IMG/VR virus record: IMGVR_UViG_3300028548_005370
Span: 1 to 47,537 of that record
Reading direction: 5' to 3' (one strand)
DNA from: a virus
Length of the DNA stretch: 47,537 nt
How positions within the stretch are numbered: position 1 is the stretch's first letter; each line of letters opens with the position of its first letter. Below are positions 15,301 through 22,375 of this stretch, in pieces. Made by a program: the position numbers and the translations under genes. The notes under the pieces were generated by a model that was not told the DNA's origin, ran no database searches, and saw only the letters and a program-made list of their open reading frames with translations.

Positions 15301-18023
15301 ACTTCTATCTCAATGTCTATACCCTGTTCTTTAGCATCTTTAATTTCTTGCTTATGCTCTCTTTTAACTATCTCGTTAGCTCTAGATGGATCCATATAAC
15401 CTTCAGCTCTCACGGCATCTAAGTATCGTTTTTGCAAACCGTCTTTTACCTCCCAATGCTTGTAATACTCTTTTAGGTTTTTATCAGAAAGATTTTTTTC
15501 AATTTTAGCTTGTATTTCTGGATCAAAAAACCCTTGTTTAGATCTGTTGATTTCAAGCTGTGTTACCCCGCCTTTTTCAACAGCTATTTGTTGCATTAGT
15601 TTTTTAGACTTTTTAAAGCTATTTCTAAGCCCGGCTTTAGACTTATAGTCTCCAAAGCCTTTAAAATGAGTCATACCAAACCCAAGACCAATAAATCCAT
15701 TTGTAATTAATCTTTTTCCAACCTCACCATAATCACTGTAGTGCTCATCCATAAAATCACTAAACTGCTTATTACCCATAGCGTCTTGAGTAACAGCAGA
15801 CATGACTTCGCCAAACTCAGAACCAGCAACAAAACTAGCGGGTTGAGTTATAAATGTTTCAAATAACTTTCTAGTATTAACGTTTACGCTTCTTTGCTTG
15901 CCTTTTATCTTACCAAGTTTTTTGTCAAAGTCTTTTAACAAACCGTTCTTCTGCATGTAAGGAGCTAACGGCGCTAGTATTCTTCCACCCACTCCAAAAC
16001 CAAAACCAGTAGCAAATCCTTTTACGCTAACATCTCCCTCGTCAAAAGCTTCTATAGCGCTAAACTTAGCGCCTTCAATACCACCAGTTATAAGAGTTGC
16101 TACACCTCTGTCTCTTACACTGTTAGTAGTAAACCTCATACCTTGCAATCCTTTTGCAGAGTCAAAGCCAGAAACTCTTTTGCCAAGCGTTTTAATATAC
16201 TTGTCTGTAGACATACCTCTTGCCGCTGCTCTTGCTTTTATATTAGCGTCTGTAAATGTTTTACCATTTTTAACCCACCTACCACCGTTTAAAGTGTTCA
16301 TGTATTTAGTAAGGCCAGTAATAGCTTGTATTGGTTTAGCTATTTTGTTTACAGCATAAAACTCAGCTAGTATTCTAGCAGAGCCAAACAAACCCTCGTT
16401 AACCATTTCACCAACACCCCTCTCTAAATACTCCTCGTCCTCCGGTGTAACTTTAAAGCCTAGTTGATTGAATTTCTCTCCAACCTTATCCAATATAACT
16501 CTATCTGTTTGACCACCCATTAATTGGTCTGTATTGTATTCGCCTATAAACGGTTCAACAAAAGACTTACCAGAAGTAGCTAGGTGTCCCATGAAACCAA
16601 TATCTTGATCTTGTACTCCTTCGTTTAGGAAGTACATTCTTTTTAAAGCCTCATGATCAGAGTTGTAATCTACGGTGTCTTGTTTTAATCTAGCTTTTTC
16701 CTCTTCCCACTCATCTTGTGTTTGGTCGTTCATAACAACACCGCTATGCGCATCTTGCAACCAGTCTTTAGTGCTTTTTGTTATATGTATTTTCTTTTCT
16801 AAATCCCGCACTAGATCTTTGTCCCTACCTTGCACTGATGTATAGGCCGGGTTATCAACTAAAGCGGTTCTCATTACTTTTAATTCATCATTTAAACCAC
16901 CTAAAGCTAAAGCACTTCTTTGATACTCTTGCTTTAGTACATCGTAGTCTGTAATGTTTTCGTATTCCTTTTGCTTTCCCTCTATGTCTAAAGGTAAATG
17001 GCCTTCGTCTAAAAGTTTATCACGATGCTTGTCATCCGATGCTACTCTCAACATACCTGTTTTAGGGTCTAACACCATATGGTGCTTTCCCTCTATGGCT
17101 CTTAGCTCTTTAAATTGCTTTGACTTTTTTATCATGTCAACCTCGTTAAGGCTTCCACTTTTTATATCCTTGTACAGCTCCGCTAGCTTTTTATCGTTAC
17201 CGGTAAACGAAGATATGGTGGTATTAGAATCCTCACCCCAATAGTCCTCTAAAGAAATACCAGCATTAGATCTAGCTACGTTAGCAGCTGTACCTCTACC
17301 ATTACTAACATTGGTTTGCTCTTCGTATAACTTAGCGTCAAACTTCTGTGCTATAAGAGCATCCATATCACTGTTTGTGAGTCTGCTATACACGGTTTGA
17401 CCAGTGGTAGGATCTACCTTTCTATCGTCAAACCAGCCCATACCACCAATTTTATCCTTTATAATTCCCTTAAGATGTTCCGCTGAGTTTATTCCACCTC
17501 CACCTTCTATGTTTCTATTTTGTAGAGTCTCTTCATCGCCTAGTATTTTCTGAAACATTTCTGGATCTTTAAACATATCGTCTAAGTTTCTACTGAAGTC
17601 AGTAGATTGTGATGTCCAGGCACTATCGTTTCTTCTCGCTTCGTCAGCTTTTCTCTCGTCTTCAACCTCTTTCTTTACTCTATCTAAACCCTCTTGTTTT
17701 GTTAAACCATCGTTCGCAGGGTTTAAACTACCTGCTCTAAAGCCTTTCCCAAGCCAACTATCACGAATACCATTGTACAGTTTATCACCCCAACCTGTAT
17801 TGTATAAATCAGGATCTTCTTGCTCCGAACCACCAGCTTCCAATTTTAACTCCGTACTCTCTAGGCTTGACGTCGAGTCTTCCGCTAAGCCGTTCTGCTT
17901 TCCCTCCATAGAGAGCTCTGGCGTTTCCACCAGGTAATCTTCTATAGATATACCTTTTTTTCTAGCAGCTTCCTCTATCTCTTCTTGAGTGTAAGAAAAC
18001 CCATTACTGTGCATGTAATCCAT
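9321..18023 (-). CDS. Giant polyvalent internal virion protein with zincin and HAD-like segments
   Basis: A 2900-residue protein probably packaged in the capsid and delivered with the DNA. Visible parts: HEMSH at 956-960, a zinc metallopeptidase motif, with a likely third ligand Glu1038 in WELFSYIAERIGD; and a HAD-like hydrolase segment at about 2061-2215 with DFDET (nucleophile Asp2065, Asp2067), ILTAR (2141-2145), Lys2180 in STGEAKAMWM, and FVDDA (Asp2199, Asp2200). Helical, charged stretches lie between. Near the C-terminus are hydrophobic segments such as GAQVAIFAGLQSALFAMLL that could enter a membrane. Multi-enzyme giant proteins of this kind are called polyvalent proteins in phages and conjugative elements. 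I see no DxDGD RNA-polymerase motif of the crAss-like type. It follows two other internal-protein candidates. Confidence 0.75.
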   Translation of the reverse strand: MDYMHSNGFSYTQEEIEEAARKKGISIEDYLVETPELSMEGKQNGLAEDSTSSLESTELKLEAGGSEQEDPDLYNTGWGDKLYNGIRDSWLGKGFRAGSLNPANDGLTKQEGLDRVKKEVEDERKADEARRNDSAWTSQSTDFSRNLDDMFKDPEMFQKILGDEETLQNRNIEGGGGINSAEHLKGIIKDKIGGMGWFDDRKVDPTTGQTVYSRLTNSDMDALIAQKFDAKLYEEQTNVSNGRGTAANVARSNAGISLEDYWGEDSNTTISSFTGNDKKLAELYKDIKSGSLNEVDMIKKSKQFKELRAIEGKHHMVLDPKTGMLRVASDDKHRDKLLDEGHLPLDIEGKQKEYENITDYDVLKQEYQRSALALGGLNDELKVMRTALVDNPAYTSVQGRDKDLVRDLEKKIHITKSTKDWLQDAHSGVVMNDQTQDEWEEEKARLKQDTVDYNSDHEALKRMYFLNEGVQDQDIGFMGHLATSGKSFVEPFIGEYNTDQLMGGQTDRVILDKVGEKFNQLGFKVTPEDEEYLERGVGEMVNEGLFGSARILAEFYAVNKIAKPIQAITGLTKYMNTLNGGRWVKNGKTFTDANIKARAAARGMSTDKYIKTLGKRVSGFDSAKGLQGMRFTTNSVRDRGVATLITGGIEGAKFSAIEAFDEGDVSVKGFATGFGFGVGGRILAPLAPYMQKNGLLKDFDKKLGKIKGKQRSVNVNTRKLFETFITQPASFVAGSEFGEVMSAVTQDAMGNKQFSDFMDEHYSDYGEVGKRLITNGFIGLGFGMTHFKGFGDYKSKAGLRNSFKKSKKLMQQIAVEKGGVTQLEINRSKQGFFDPEIQAKIEKNLSDKNLKEYYKHWEVKDGLQKRYLDAVRAEGYMDPSRANEIVKREHKQEIKDAKEQGIDIEIEVVNNNRLKFGQEAMINKEGNAFNADVIRKGNKIKYRYNAELYTPDIKAHEMSHDYFEREFGYNAVFKGDFFKKLESVGSKIELDKNLSEKEAVELGTPMLAGTTMNLSQAMKLKKFDLTDAVKNQKIQQWELFSYIAERIGDKSNYNNIKGSDGFLGLRNVISEFGKRGEQKYDLTQEKDVVRWFRDYAKNVKKGVNQTKMFKELESVIDADGPLLKKAELAAQGKTGKNKYSSEILELEGGGKVNNPEKLKNETQEYFKAKGIKLGEGKIEDYRELMGQKERRGDRKMEMDINSPHTDFERYPILGNKFGPMFDIALNMYQRTIPERYRVDANNKGWDGERAELAAASLADKRGFQDIFRTYDPAKGTLYTHVTGMLKTRMEELKFRSVDAKYESRRAEAEGSVVSGQDISDIKTDIVDINAGGGIAKGGESGKTVAENTGIELRDFEFNYGGGVKRKINPQSVERMEQAAEDVFFETPLEQLTFVNVANKMRVKSSPEMDLLFRGGKTDLKTPKDIKLAEDAFVNNNGSINFEAMKDFSSPKFYENSNWGKTIFSKFYKNTGVKFNSTELPVEVTKETNARTTKWEKLPATESRVQEFIDLTNSGRDAGTINKKRNTLKEGIGDPFALQIFRKRILSPEFASRVEGNPEAKAKLEGLKAELALRKLRGATPEGLKSEILDNMVNEIKNIDYANERFPGFNVRALVERNPEYFKELERSGGAEAYFNSMGYELKGVDLKTFQNYFEAQRFLETNPEMKPFAPELGYKNYSDKNFIKTVESFLPEAIRGESKMAEKAWYKDTKAVESFDTFTKDFYSKFSDMEMQHPVMRKALAIGMGKQLLNGEYRGKEWADKWYSENKGAGKPPAYIKHVKATSNGPFKKKVNETLDLPKFKNVKNSDKLKQEFAENTKKYLSKKGSTYEQTVDANQKMHAKVYEKLYDFYAKSNNKADALNNIRRFLQMQTNIEGGFAKGLATHDAVSLNKGAKHSEHDFQLFNMNANFMINMLKNSGNKATFLKNQKSLSKIFKQSIIDKSVQKKYDGREYGGATSYDFPFTTESGKYPWMRELALAETTLDLKSGKTYDRLLTDIITGGRGVKELLRRKQILNKVNNKKFEDRGLKSEDLTNGEKHLAAKSVDAAIAKGRMKKKKSRGMSTFDFDETAGISDNFVIATKGKETKRIASNEWPVVGDTMVKEGWKMDFSDFNKVTNGRPGPLMQKLKNQIRKYGNENVFILTARAKESQGAIHEYLKSEGVELPLENITGLGNSTGEAKAMWMLEKFAEGYNDMYFVDDAIGNVKAVKDVLSQLDIKSSVQQALMSENLNEGVNKIMEHSLDIGSEKVFSKAEAKVRGKDIKRRRVFMRDSAADLELLIEPLYGKGKEGIKNKEWFKEELVMPFERGTRDYNTARQSAKNDYMNLRKQNKDVIKDIAKPVEGTAFTNDMAMRVYLWNKAGYKIPDLAKTTESRLVEHIENNPKLKAYAEKFATITKQEKGLKEPGENWWGETMAGEVTNINRGVSRKQYLQEWIERKNEIFTEENLNKMESKLGTEWRENITDMFDRMETGRTRSLKMDRGSAAMMNYLNGGIGTIMNFNTRSAVLQTISTTNFLNMRENNPIAAAKAMGNVKQFAKDFKYIMNSDMLKQRRDGLAMNVTEAEIASAAASSQNPVQSVISKVLKAGYLPTKMADSFAISFGGATFYRNRIKMYEKQGMKTKKAESKAFLDFQMIAERTQQSSRADLLSKQQTSLIGRFILPFANTPMQMNRAGMKDILDISKGRFKGGRELSEKVGRISYYMGAQVAIFAGLQSALFAMLLNDDDVSDEKIANTKSMMLNTTADSMLRGFGIQGAILSSVKNAIQEYIKQDSKPGFTADYSEVAEKLLNVSPPIGSKFGMLDRAGDRKKWAKIKKNDEFKFELGNPSLEASLMTVQAVTNAPVYSPYQNLFNMQHALSDQYEAWQRMLMAAGWTPYSVGVETEDKKKKKNGPTVYPVIR
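11379..11843 (-). other. HAD-like hydrolase segment in the 2900-residue protein
   Basis: These bases encode residues 2061-2215. All four HAD motifs are present in order: DxD within FDFDET, a Thr within FILTAR, a Lys within GEAKAMWM, and the acidic pair in YFVDDA. The spacing is short, as in capless phosphatases that act on nucleic-acid 5' or 3' phosphates or small substrates. That makes it probably catalytic; the substrate cannot be read from sequence. Confidence 0.65.
14910..15158 (-). other. Zincin motif region in the 2900-residue protein
   Basis: These bases encode residues 956-1038: the HEMSH helix with two zinc-binding histidines and the general-base Glu957, and, 81 residues later, Glu1038 within a helix of the WELFSYIAER type that is a suitable third ligand for a gluzincin. 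Both halves are intact, so an active metallopeptidase is plausible; its target could be the virion itself, host proteins or peptidoglycan peptides. Confidence 0.6.
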
Positions 18024-18024
18024 A

Positions 18025-19320
18025 TTATAAAACTGGTTTTAGTAAGTTAGTAAATAACGAGCTATTTCGTATAAAGCCTCTATCTCGATCTAAGGTGTTT
18101 ACCAAATGCTCTTTAGTGAGCTCTACACCATTTCCATCTAAATACCCACCATTTCCATCTGGGGTGTAAGTAGCTCCTTCAAAAACAACTTTTTTATCAT
18201 TCCTTATATTCTTTGCCACGTTGTTGATAACGTCTTTTGGCGCGTATTGGTAATCTCCAATTTGAAACTTATTAGAGTTCCCACCCTTTTTGCTTTCCCC
18301 TGCGCTGACTTTCTTTTGATAAGCATTGAGCCTTGTTTTATACTCTTTTTTAGCCATCTCCATCATTTTTGTTTTAGTATACTCTCTCATTTGAGTTTCA
18401 TTAAAACCGCTATTTGCTATAGTACCAGTTATAGCCTCATCCGACGTGGGTAGTTTATCATTCCATATATTCTGCCAGTCTGAATTTGAGCCCTTGTGGT
18501 CTGGGTCAGCCTCCCACATATCTTTTATACTTTGTTTTTCTCCAAATATATTATCGTGGAAAGAAGAGTACATAACATCCGTGTTGGCTAATGATTTATC
18601 TAACAATCTTTCTACTTGCCCTTCGTCAAACTCATAAACACCACTGGTTGTAGATTCTTTCACCATTCCCTTTATTAGCTTATCGTAGCCATTACCAAAC
18701 TCATCAGCTCTTTTAACGTTGCCTTTGTCTAAGTCGTCAAAGGACAACAACTGTACCCCACCATCATTGTCTTTTATTTTAAAAAATGGTTTTAAATAAT
18801 CTGGTTTTTCAGGATCACTTTCCATGTATATTTCATAATCCTCTGGTCCACCAGATAATAATTTATTTAACGTTGCTGTTCCCGCACCCTTAGAGTAAGA
18901 TCCACTTGAAAGATTTGCTGCGTGATCTTTTAGTATAGATTGACCTCTTCTAAATTCCGTCGCTACGGTTCTTGAGTCCATTTGTAAGCTAGATATTTTC
19001 TTTTTATCTTTTTGCTGAACAGCTATATTCATCTGCTCGTCAAAGTTAGATATAACCCCGTGCATAAGCTCTTTACCTTGGTCGTTATAACCATCAACAG
19101 CTGTTACAAACATTTCGTTCATATTCTCTGATATAGCCTCACCTTTCTTCCTAGCTTTTTCATTGTCTAGTTTTTTCTCGTGAGTCCACTCGTTAGCTGC
19201 CATTGTAGCTAGTTGAGACACCATGTAGAATGGATCGTTCATCATATTCGCTGTATCAAGCTGAGCTTGAGAGTCGAAGTATTGTTTATATGCGTTTACT
19301 AAAGTTGGATCTGCCGCCAT
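18025..19320 (-). CDS. Probable internal virion protein, unknown fold
   Basis: A 431-residue, mostly helical and charged protein, MAADPTLVNAYKQYFDSQAQ at the start, with no signal peptide or obvious enzyme motif. It contains Lys/Asp/Asn-rich stretches such as DNEKARKKGEAISENMNEMF and a KVVFEGATYTPDGNGGYLDG beta-hairpin-like segment near residue 380. It lies between the repeat-rich 575-residue protein and the giant 2900-residue protein with spacings of 3 and 1 bases. In podoviruses three consecutive genes at this place commonly encode the internal core or ejection proteins, which is the basis of the call. Confidence 0.5.
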   Translation of the reverse strand: MAADPTLVNAYKQYFDSQAQLDTANMMNDPFYMVSQLATMAANEWTHEKKLDNEKARKKGEAISENMNEMFVTAVDGYNDQGKELMHGVISNFDEQMNIAVQQKDKKKISSLQMDSRTVATEFRRGQSILKDHAANLSSGSYSKGAGTATLNKLLSGGPEDYEIYMESDPEKPDYLKPFFKIKDNDGGVQLLSFDDLDKGNVKRADEFGNGYDKLIKGMVKESTTSGVYEFDEGQVERLLDKSLANTDVMYSSFHDNIFGEKQSIKDMWEADPDHKGSNSDWQNIWNDKLPTSDEAITGTIANSGFNETQMREYTKTKMMEMAKKEYKTRLNAYQKKVSAGESKKGGNSNKFQIGDYQYAPKDVINNVAKNIRNDKKVVFEGATYTPDGNGGYLDGNGVELTKEHLVNTLDRDRGFIRNSSLFTNLLKPVL

Positions 19321-19323
19321 ATC

Positions 19324-21051
19324 TTATATCATTGTTTTTAATAATTCACTTATACAGAGACTTAATGCAGCAACGCTACTTTTTGCCTTTGCGCCACCTT
19401 TACTACCACCAGCCATTTGCCCAGCCATCCCCATCATCGCTTGCATGTTCCCCGAACTTGCCGCTGAGCTAGCTGCTGAAGCCGAGGCTGCTGCTGAGTT
19501 TGCAGACGATGCTTGACCTAGCGACCCAGCTAATAATGTTTGTATTCTATCCATCTCAAGTCCTCTTGAATAAATATCCCCTTGTCTTTCCATTGTTTGG
19601 ATCTGCCAATCTTTATCTCTAGACGCTTGATCAAGTATACCTTCTGTCGCGAGATAATTGTTTTGGTTTTGATTCCTCCAGTTATTTGATCGCTCTTCGT
19701 TTCTTTCGTTTGCTTGTGCTGTTTTAAAGTCTAACTCACCAGCATACTGTCTACTTTCTCTTTCCATCTGAGAAGCCTCACGCCTCATGTTGTCATCCAT
19801 ACGAGCTGCTTCCCCTCTTAAGTTATCGTCCATACGGGCAGCCTCTCCTCTTGCTAACTGATCATTTTGCATTGCACCTTGTGCTGTCAACGTGTCTAAT
19901 CTAGCATCCTCTCCTCTTATAAACTTATCCATGTCACCAGCATAGTTCCTTTCATTTTGATCTAACATAGATGCTTCTTGGGCTGTCAATGTGCCTAATC
20001 TAGATTTCTCCTGCAATTCCATTTGCTGCATTCTAGACTCCTCATTCATTCTACTCATATCTAATCTCTCCGCGCCAGATCTTTGAGCTCTATCTATTTC
20101 ACCAGCCTCACCTCTTTGTAGTTGATCTATTTTGCTTGATTCCCCTGCCTTCATTTGGTCTAACCTAGCGTCCTCACCAGCACGAAGCATGTCTAACTTA
20201 GAAGACTCGCCTCTTTGTAGCATATCTATTCTAGATGCCTCTTGTGTCCTCATTTTTTCATTCTCAACCTCTTGCCTCCCAATATCAGCAGAGCCTTGTC
20301 TAGCGTCGTTAGAAGCTTGGTTGGCTAGTGTTTGCGCTAAACCAGATATACCAGAACCACCAGCCGAACCAGATAAAGCAGACATAATATCCGCTCGTCC
20401 TTGTGCTTGTTTTTCGGAAGCAAATTCAGCTGCCTCAGTAGATATACCCATCTCCTCCATACTGTTCTCCATGCCGGAATACTGGTTTTTTAAACTGTTG
20501 TATTGATTGTCTAATCCAGAAAAAGCATTGTCCATTCCACCAAACTGACTCTTCATATCTGCCCATTGACTCTGTGCTCCGTCAAAAACATTCGTCTGTC
20601 CTTCAAAGGCATTTTCAACCCCTGCCATTTGATTGGTAGCTCCACTATGCACATTACCCATGCCCTCATAGGCATTACCAAGATTTGCATACTCATTAGT
20701 CATACCAGCGTAAGCGTTCCCCTGACCGGCATAAGCATTACCTTGACCGGCGTAAGCGTTACCCATACCAGAATATATATTACCCATTCCTTCATAAGCA
20801 TTGCTCTGATCACCAAAAGGATTCTCAGCATCACCATAAAAGTTGTGTGCTCCAGAAGAAGTGTTTTGAAGATTCTCATATGGATTACTATAATCCAAGT
20901 TCTTATATTGGTCTTCGTATTTTTTGATAGATGCCGCGCCTGCCGCTCTAGATTTATTTGCTTGGCTAGTAGCCGCTCTTCTATTTTTTTTAGCTGAGTT
21001 AGCTCCTAAAAGAGCTGCTCCTCCCATTACTAATGTACTTACTGCTGCCAT
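19324..21051 (-). CDS. Repeat-built internal/ejection protein (heptad plus hendecad arrays)
   Basis: A 575-residue protein. Residues ~5-20 are a Gly/Ala-rich hydrophobic segment (LVMGGAALLGANSA) followed by a basic KKNRRA stretch. Residues 70-198 are 19 seven-residue repeats of the form N-x-(Y/F)-x-G-x-x with Asn (occasionally Ser) at 70, 77, 84 and every seventh residue to 196. A Gly/Ser linker (~225-240) follows. Residues 271-446 are 16 eleven-residue repeats, consensus (E/Y)-A-x-R-(L/M/I)-D-x-L-x-R-G. The end is Ala/Ser- and Gly/Met-rich (GMAGQMAGGSKGG). Hendecads form long, nearly straight or slightly right-handed coiled coils. Similar N-terminal Gly/Ala segments occur in T7 gp14-like ejection proteins. 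The role in forming a channel or core is inferred from position and architecture. Confidence 0.65.
   Translation of the reverse strand: MAAVSTLVMGGAALLGANSAKKNRRAATSQANKSRAAGAASIKKYEDQYKNLDYSNPYENLQNTSSGAHNFYGDAENPFGDQSNAYEGMGNIYSGMGNAYAGQGNAYAGQGNAYAGMTNEYANLGNAYEGMGNVHSGATNQMAGVENAFEGQTNVFDGAQSQWADMKSQFGGMDNAFSGLDNQYNSLKNQYSGMENSMEEMGISTEAAEFASEKQAQGRADIMSALSGSAGGSGISGLAQTLANQASNDARQGSADIGRQEVENEKMRTQEASRIDMLQRGESSKLDMLRAGEDARLDQMKAGESSKIDQLQRGEAGEIDRAQRSGAERLDMSRMNEESRMQQMELQEKSRLGTLTAQEASMLDQNERNYAGDMDKFIRGEDARLDTLTAQGAMQNDQLARGEAARMDDNLRGEAARMDDNMRREASQMERESRQYAGELDFKTAQANERNEERSNNWRNQNQNNYLATEGILDQASRDKDWQIQTMERQGDIYSRGLEMDRIQTLLAGSLGQASSANSAAASASAASSAASSGNMQAMMGMAGQMAGGSKGGAKAKSSVAALSLCISELLKTMI
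19714..20241 (-). repeat. 16 hendecad (33-bp) repeats in the 575-residue protein
   Basis: Residues 271-446 fall into 16 consecutive 11-residue units beginning at 271, 282, 293 and so on to 436, with no insertion or deletion. Units such as EAARMDDNLRG and EAARMDDNMRR are nearly identical, others diverge but keep the hydrophobic position 5, usually Asp at 6, and the Gly or basic end. The exact register over 176 residues indicates strong structural constraint. Confidence 0.85.
20458..20844 (-). repeat. 19 heptad (21-bp) NxYxGxx repeats in the 575-residue protein
   Basis: Residues 70-198 form 19 units of exactly seven residues. NAYAGQG occurs twice in direct succession, flanked by NIYSGMG and NAYAGMT. 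Gly or a small residue is conserved at position 5 and an aromatic at position 3. Unlike a classical leucine heptad, the period places Gly and aromatic residues on one face, so this may be an unusual helical or beta-type fibre. Confidence 0.85.
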
Positions 21052-21052
21052 A

Positions 21053-21451
21053 TTATAATTTTTTAATCATTTCTATTGGTTTGTTACTGTGTATAAAACC
21101 GCAATCTTCAAACTTTTCTTTTAAACTTTCATTAATTAAGTAGGTGAAAACAAACTTACAACCTAGCTCCTTCGCTTGGTTGGTTAATGTTTCTATTAGT
21201 TTTTTTATTGCTTCTTTTCTAACAATTTTATCTCTAAAATTAGGGTTTGATATAGTCCACTCTATATACGCTAAATCGCTATTAGTGGTATATAGAAACC
21301 CCGCACAAACATCAACACCCTCGTGTTGAACCATAACCCCACCCTTACCCGAATCTGGTAGCGAATTTTTAAGAACAGGTGTCCACCTCCACCACCTCCA
21401 CCACTCGCATAGCGTTTCGTAATCCTCGTCTAGTAGCTTACGAATTTCCAT
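21053..21451 (-). CDS. GNAT-like acetyltransferase-fold protein, copy 2
   Basis: A 132-residue protein, MEIRKLLDEDYETLCEWWRW at its start. It shares its order of elements with the gene just upstream: an opening with a Trp-rich CEWW segment, GKGGVMVQHEGVDVCAGFLY, TNSDLAYIEWTISNPNF, a helix of KEAIKKLIETL, then FVFTYLINESLKEKFEDCGF. These are beta strands and helices of the GNAT fold; the family transfers an acetyl group from acetyl-CoA, but a clear acetyl-CoA loop is not obvious. It overlaps the upstream copy by 14 bases. Such genes occur in tail/internal gene regions of many marine phages; the substrate is unknown. Confidence 0.6.
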   Translation of the reverse strand: MEIRKLLDEDYETLCEWWRWWRWTPVLKNSLPDSGKGGVMVQHEGVDVCAGFLYTTNSDLAYIEWTISNPNFRDKIVRKEAIKKLIETLTNQAKELGCKFVFTYLINESLKEKFEDCGFIHSNKPIEMIKKL

Positions 21452-21884
21452 CCTGTAACTTACTTGCTACTTTCTCATGAGTATATATTACGCTGTACTT
21501 GTCTTCTAAAACCTCATACCCCAAGTCTCTACATCTTTTTACAACACCGTCATAAGTTGTCATAGCCCACATTAATCTACATCCTTCCTTTAATCCAACA
21601 GCTGTGCATAGATCTATCAAATCCAAAATCATGCTATACCTATCTCTGCCTTTGTAATTTGGATCACCAACTAAGTAATCAACATAAGCTACATCGGAAT
21701 TTGTAAAGTATAAGAAGGCACATGCCCTAATTTTTCCTTCTTTTTCTACTACATATCCACCTAGACCATTGTTGGGTAACAACCCAGAGTCAGGAACTTC
21801 AATGTGATCGTAAGAATCCCACCACTTATTTAAGGTGGGGAAATCCTCAACCCTCACGGGTCTAATTTCGTATTTTTTGTCCAT
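21438..21884 (-). CDS. GNAT-like acetyltransferase-fold protein, copy 1
   Basis: A 148-residue protein with the same layout as its neighbour: IRPVRVEDFPTLNKWWDSY, then a GLGGYVVEKEGKIRACAFLY strand pair, TNSDVAYVDYLVGDPNYKGR, a helix (DLIDLCTAVGLKEG), and a MTTYDGVVKRCRDLGYEVLE end. The shared TNSD-(L/V)-AY signature makes the pair paralogues. GNAT proteins modify amines of proteins, sugars or drugs. A 43-base A/T-rich gap precedes it. Two adjacent, diverged copies suggest distinct substrates or partners. No regulatory signal was found. Confidence 0.62.
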   Translation of the reverse strand: MDKKYEIRPVRVEDFPTLNKWWDSYDHIEVPDSGLLPNNGLGGYVVEKEGKIRACAFLYFTNSDVAYVDYLVGDPNYKGRDRYSMILDLIDLCTAVGLKEGCRLMWAMTTYDGVVKRCRDLGYEVLEDKYSVIYTHEKVASKLQDGNS

Positions 21885-21927
21885 TTTATTTGATTTAATT
21901 CAATTATATAGTCACACTTTTTGAGTG

Positions 21928-22374
21928 TTATTTACTACTCTGTGTTATTTCAGAGCCAACAGCGAATAATTTAGCAGGAGCTGTGGAGTCATTTCTCATC
22001 TCTACCTCTGCAAAATAACCTCTAACCCCAGACACGTTGACCTTGTTCTCTTTACCAAAAAATATAAAATCACCAGCATCTGGCGTTTGAGCCGTGGCAT
22101 CTACCTCTATAGTTACTATGTACGTTGTTGCCGAACTAACCTCGGTGTCTGCGATAGCTGGATCAGCATCAACCACTATGGTTTTGTTAGGTATAACTTC
22201 CACGCACTTACCCATACGCTTAATATCACCATTAGCTACGCCATTTTTAATTCTATTAAAGTACAGTATATCCCAAGCTCCGTTGTTTTCAACTAGAGTA
22301 TCTACCACTGTACTCGCTTTTGCCTGTAGTGATACATTTATAGGGTTTGTTAATACTATTTTTACTGTTGCCAT
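21928..22374 (-). CDS. Beta-rich virion-type protein, unknown
   Basis: A 148-residue protein, MATVKIVLTNPINVSLQAKA at the start, with regular hydrophobic alternation (ATTYIVTIEVDATAQ, VSGVRGYFAEVEMRN) and an acidic composition. There is no signal peptide, membrane segment or enzyme motif. It starts one base after the 352-residue gene and is the last gene before the GNAT pair. The MA(T/N)V start and strand-rich pattern are shared with that neighbour, which suggests both are small tail or capsid accessory proteins. The call is based on context. Confidence 0.5.
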   Translation of the reverse strand: MATVKIVLTNPINVSLQAKASTVVDTLVENNGAWDILYFNRIKNGVANGDIKRMGKCVEVIPNKTIVVDADPAIADTEVSSATTYIVTIEVDATAQTPDAGDFIFFGKENKVNVSGVRGYFAEVEMRNDSTAPAKLFAVGSEITQSSK

Positions 22375-22375
22375 A

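Noticed and set aside
9321-18023. Giant virion RNA polymerase of the crAss-like type
   Set aside because: The only DFD motif (residues 2065-2067) belongs to a complete HAD motif series; no DxDGD was found in the translation.
18247-18637. Two short plus-strand frames with hydrophobic residues suggesting small membrane proteins
   Set aside because: Antisense to the 431-residue gene; the apparent hydrophobicity comes from reverse reading of Lys/Glu/Asp-rich codons.
21893-21927. Hairpin ACACT/AGTGT before the GNAT pair
   Set aside because: Only five base pairs and no T-run on the minus strand; not distinguishable from chance.
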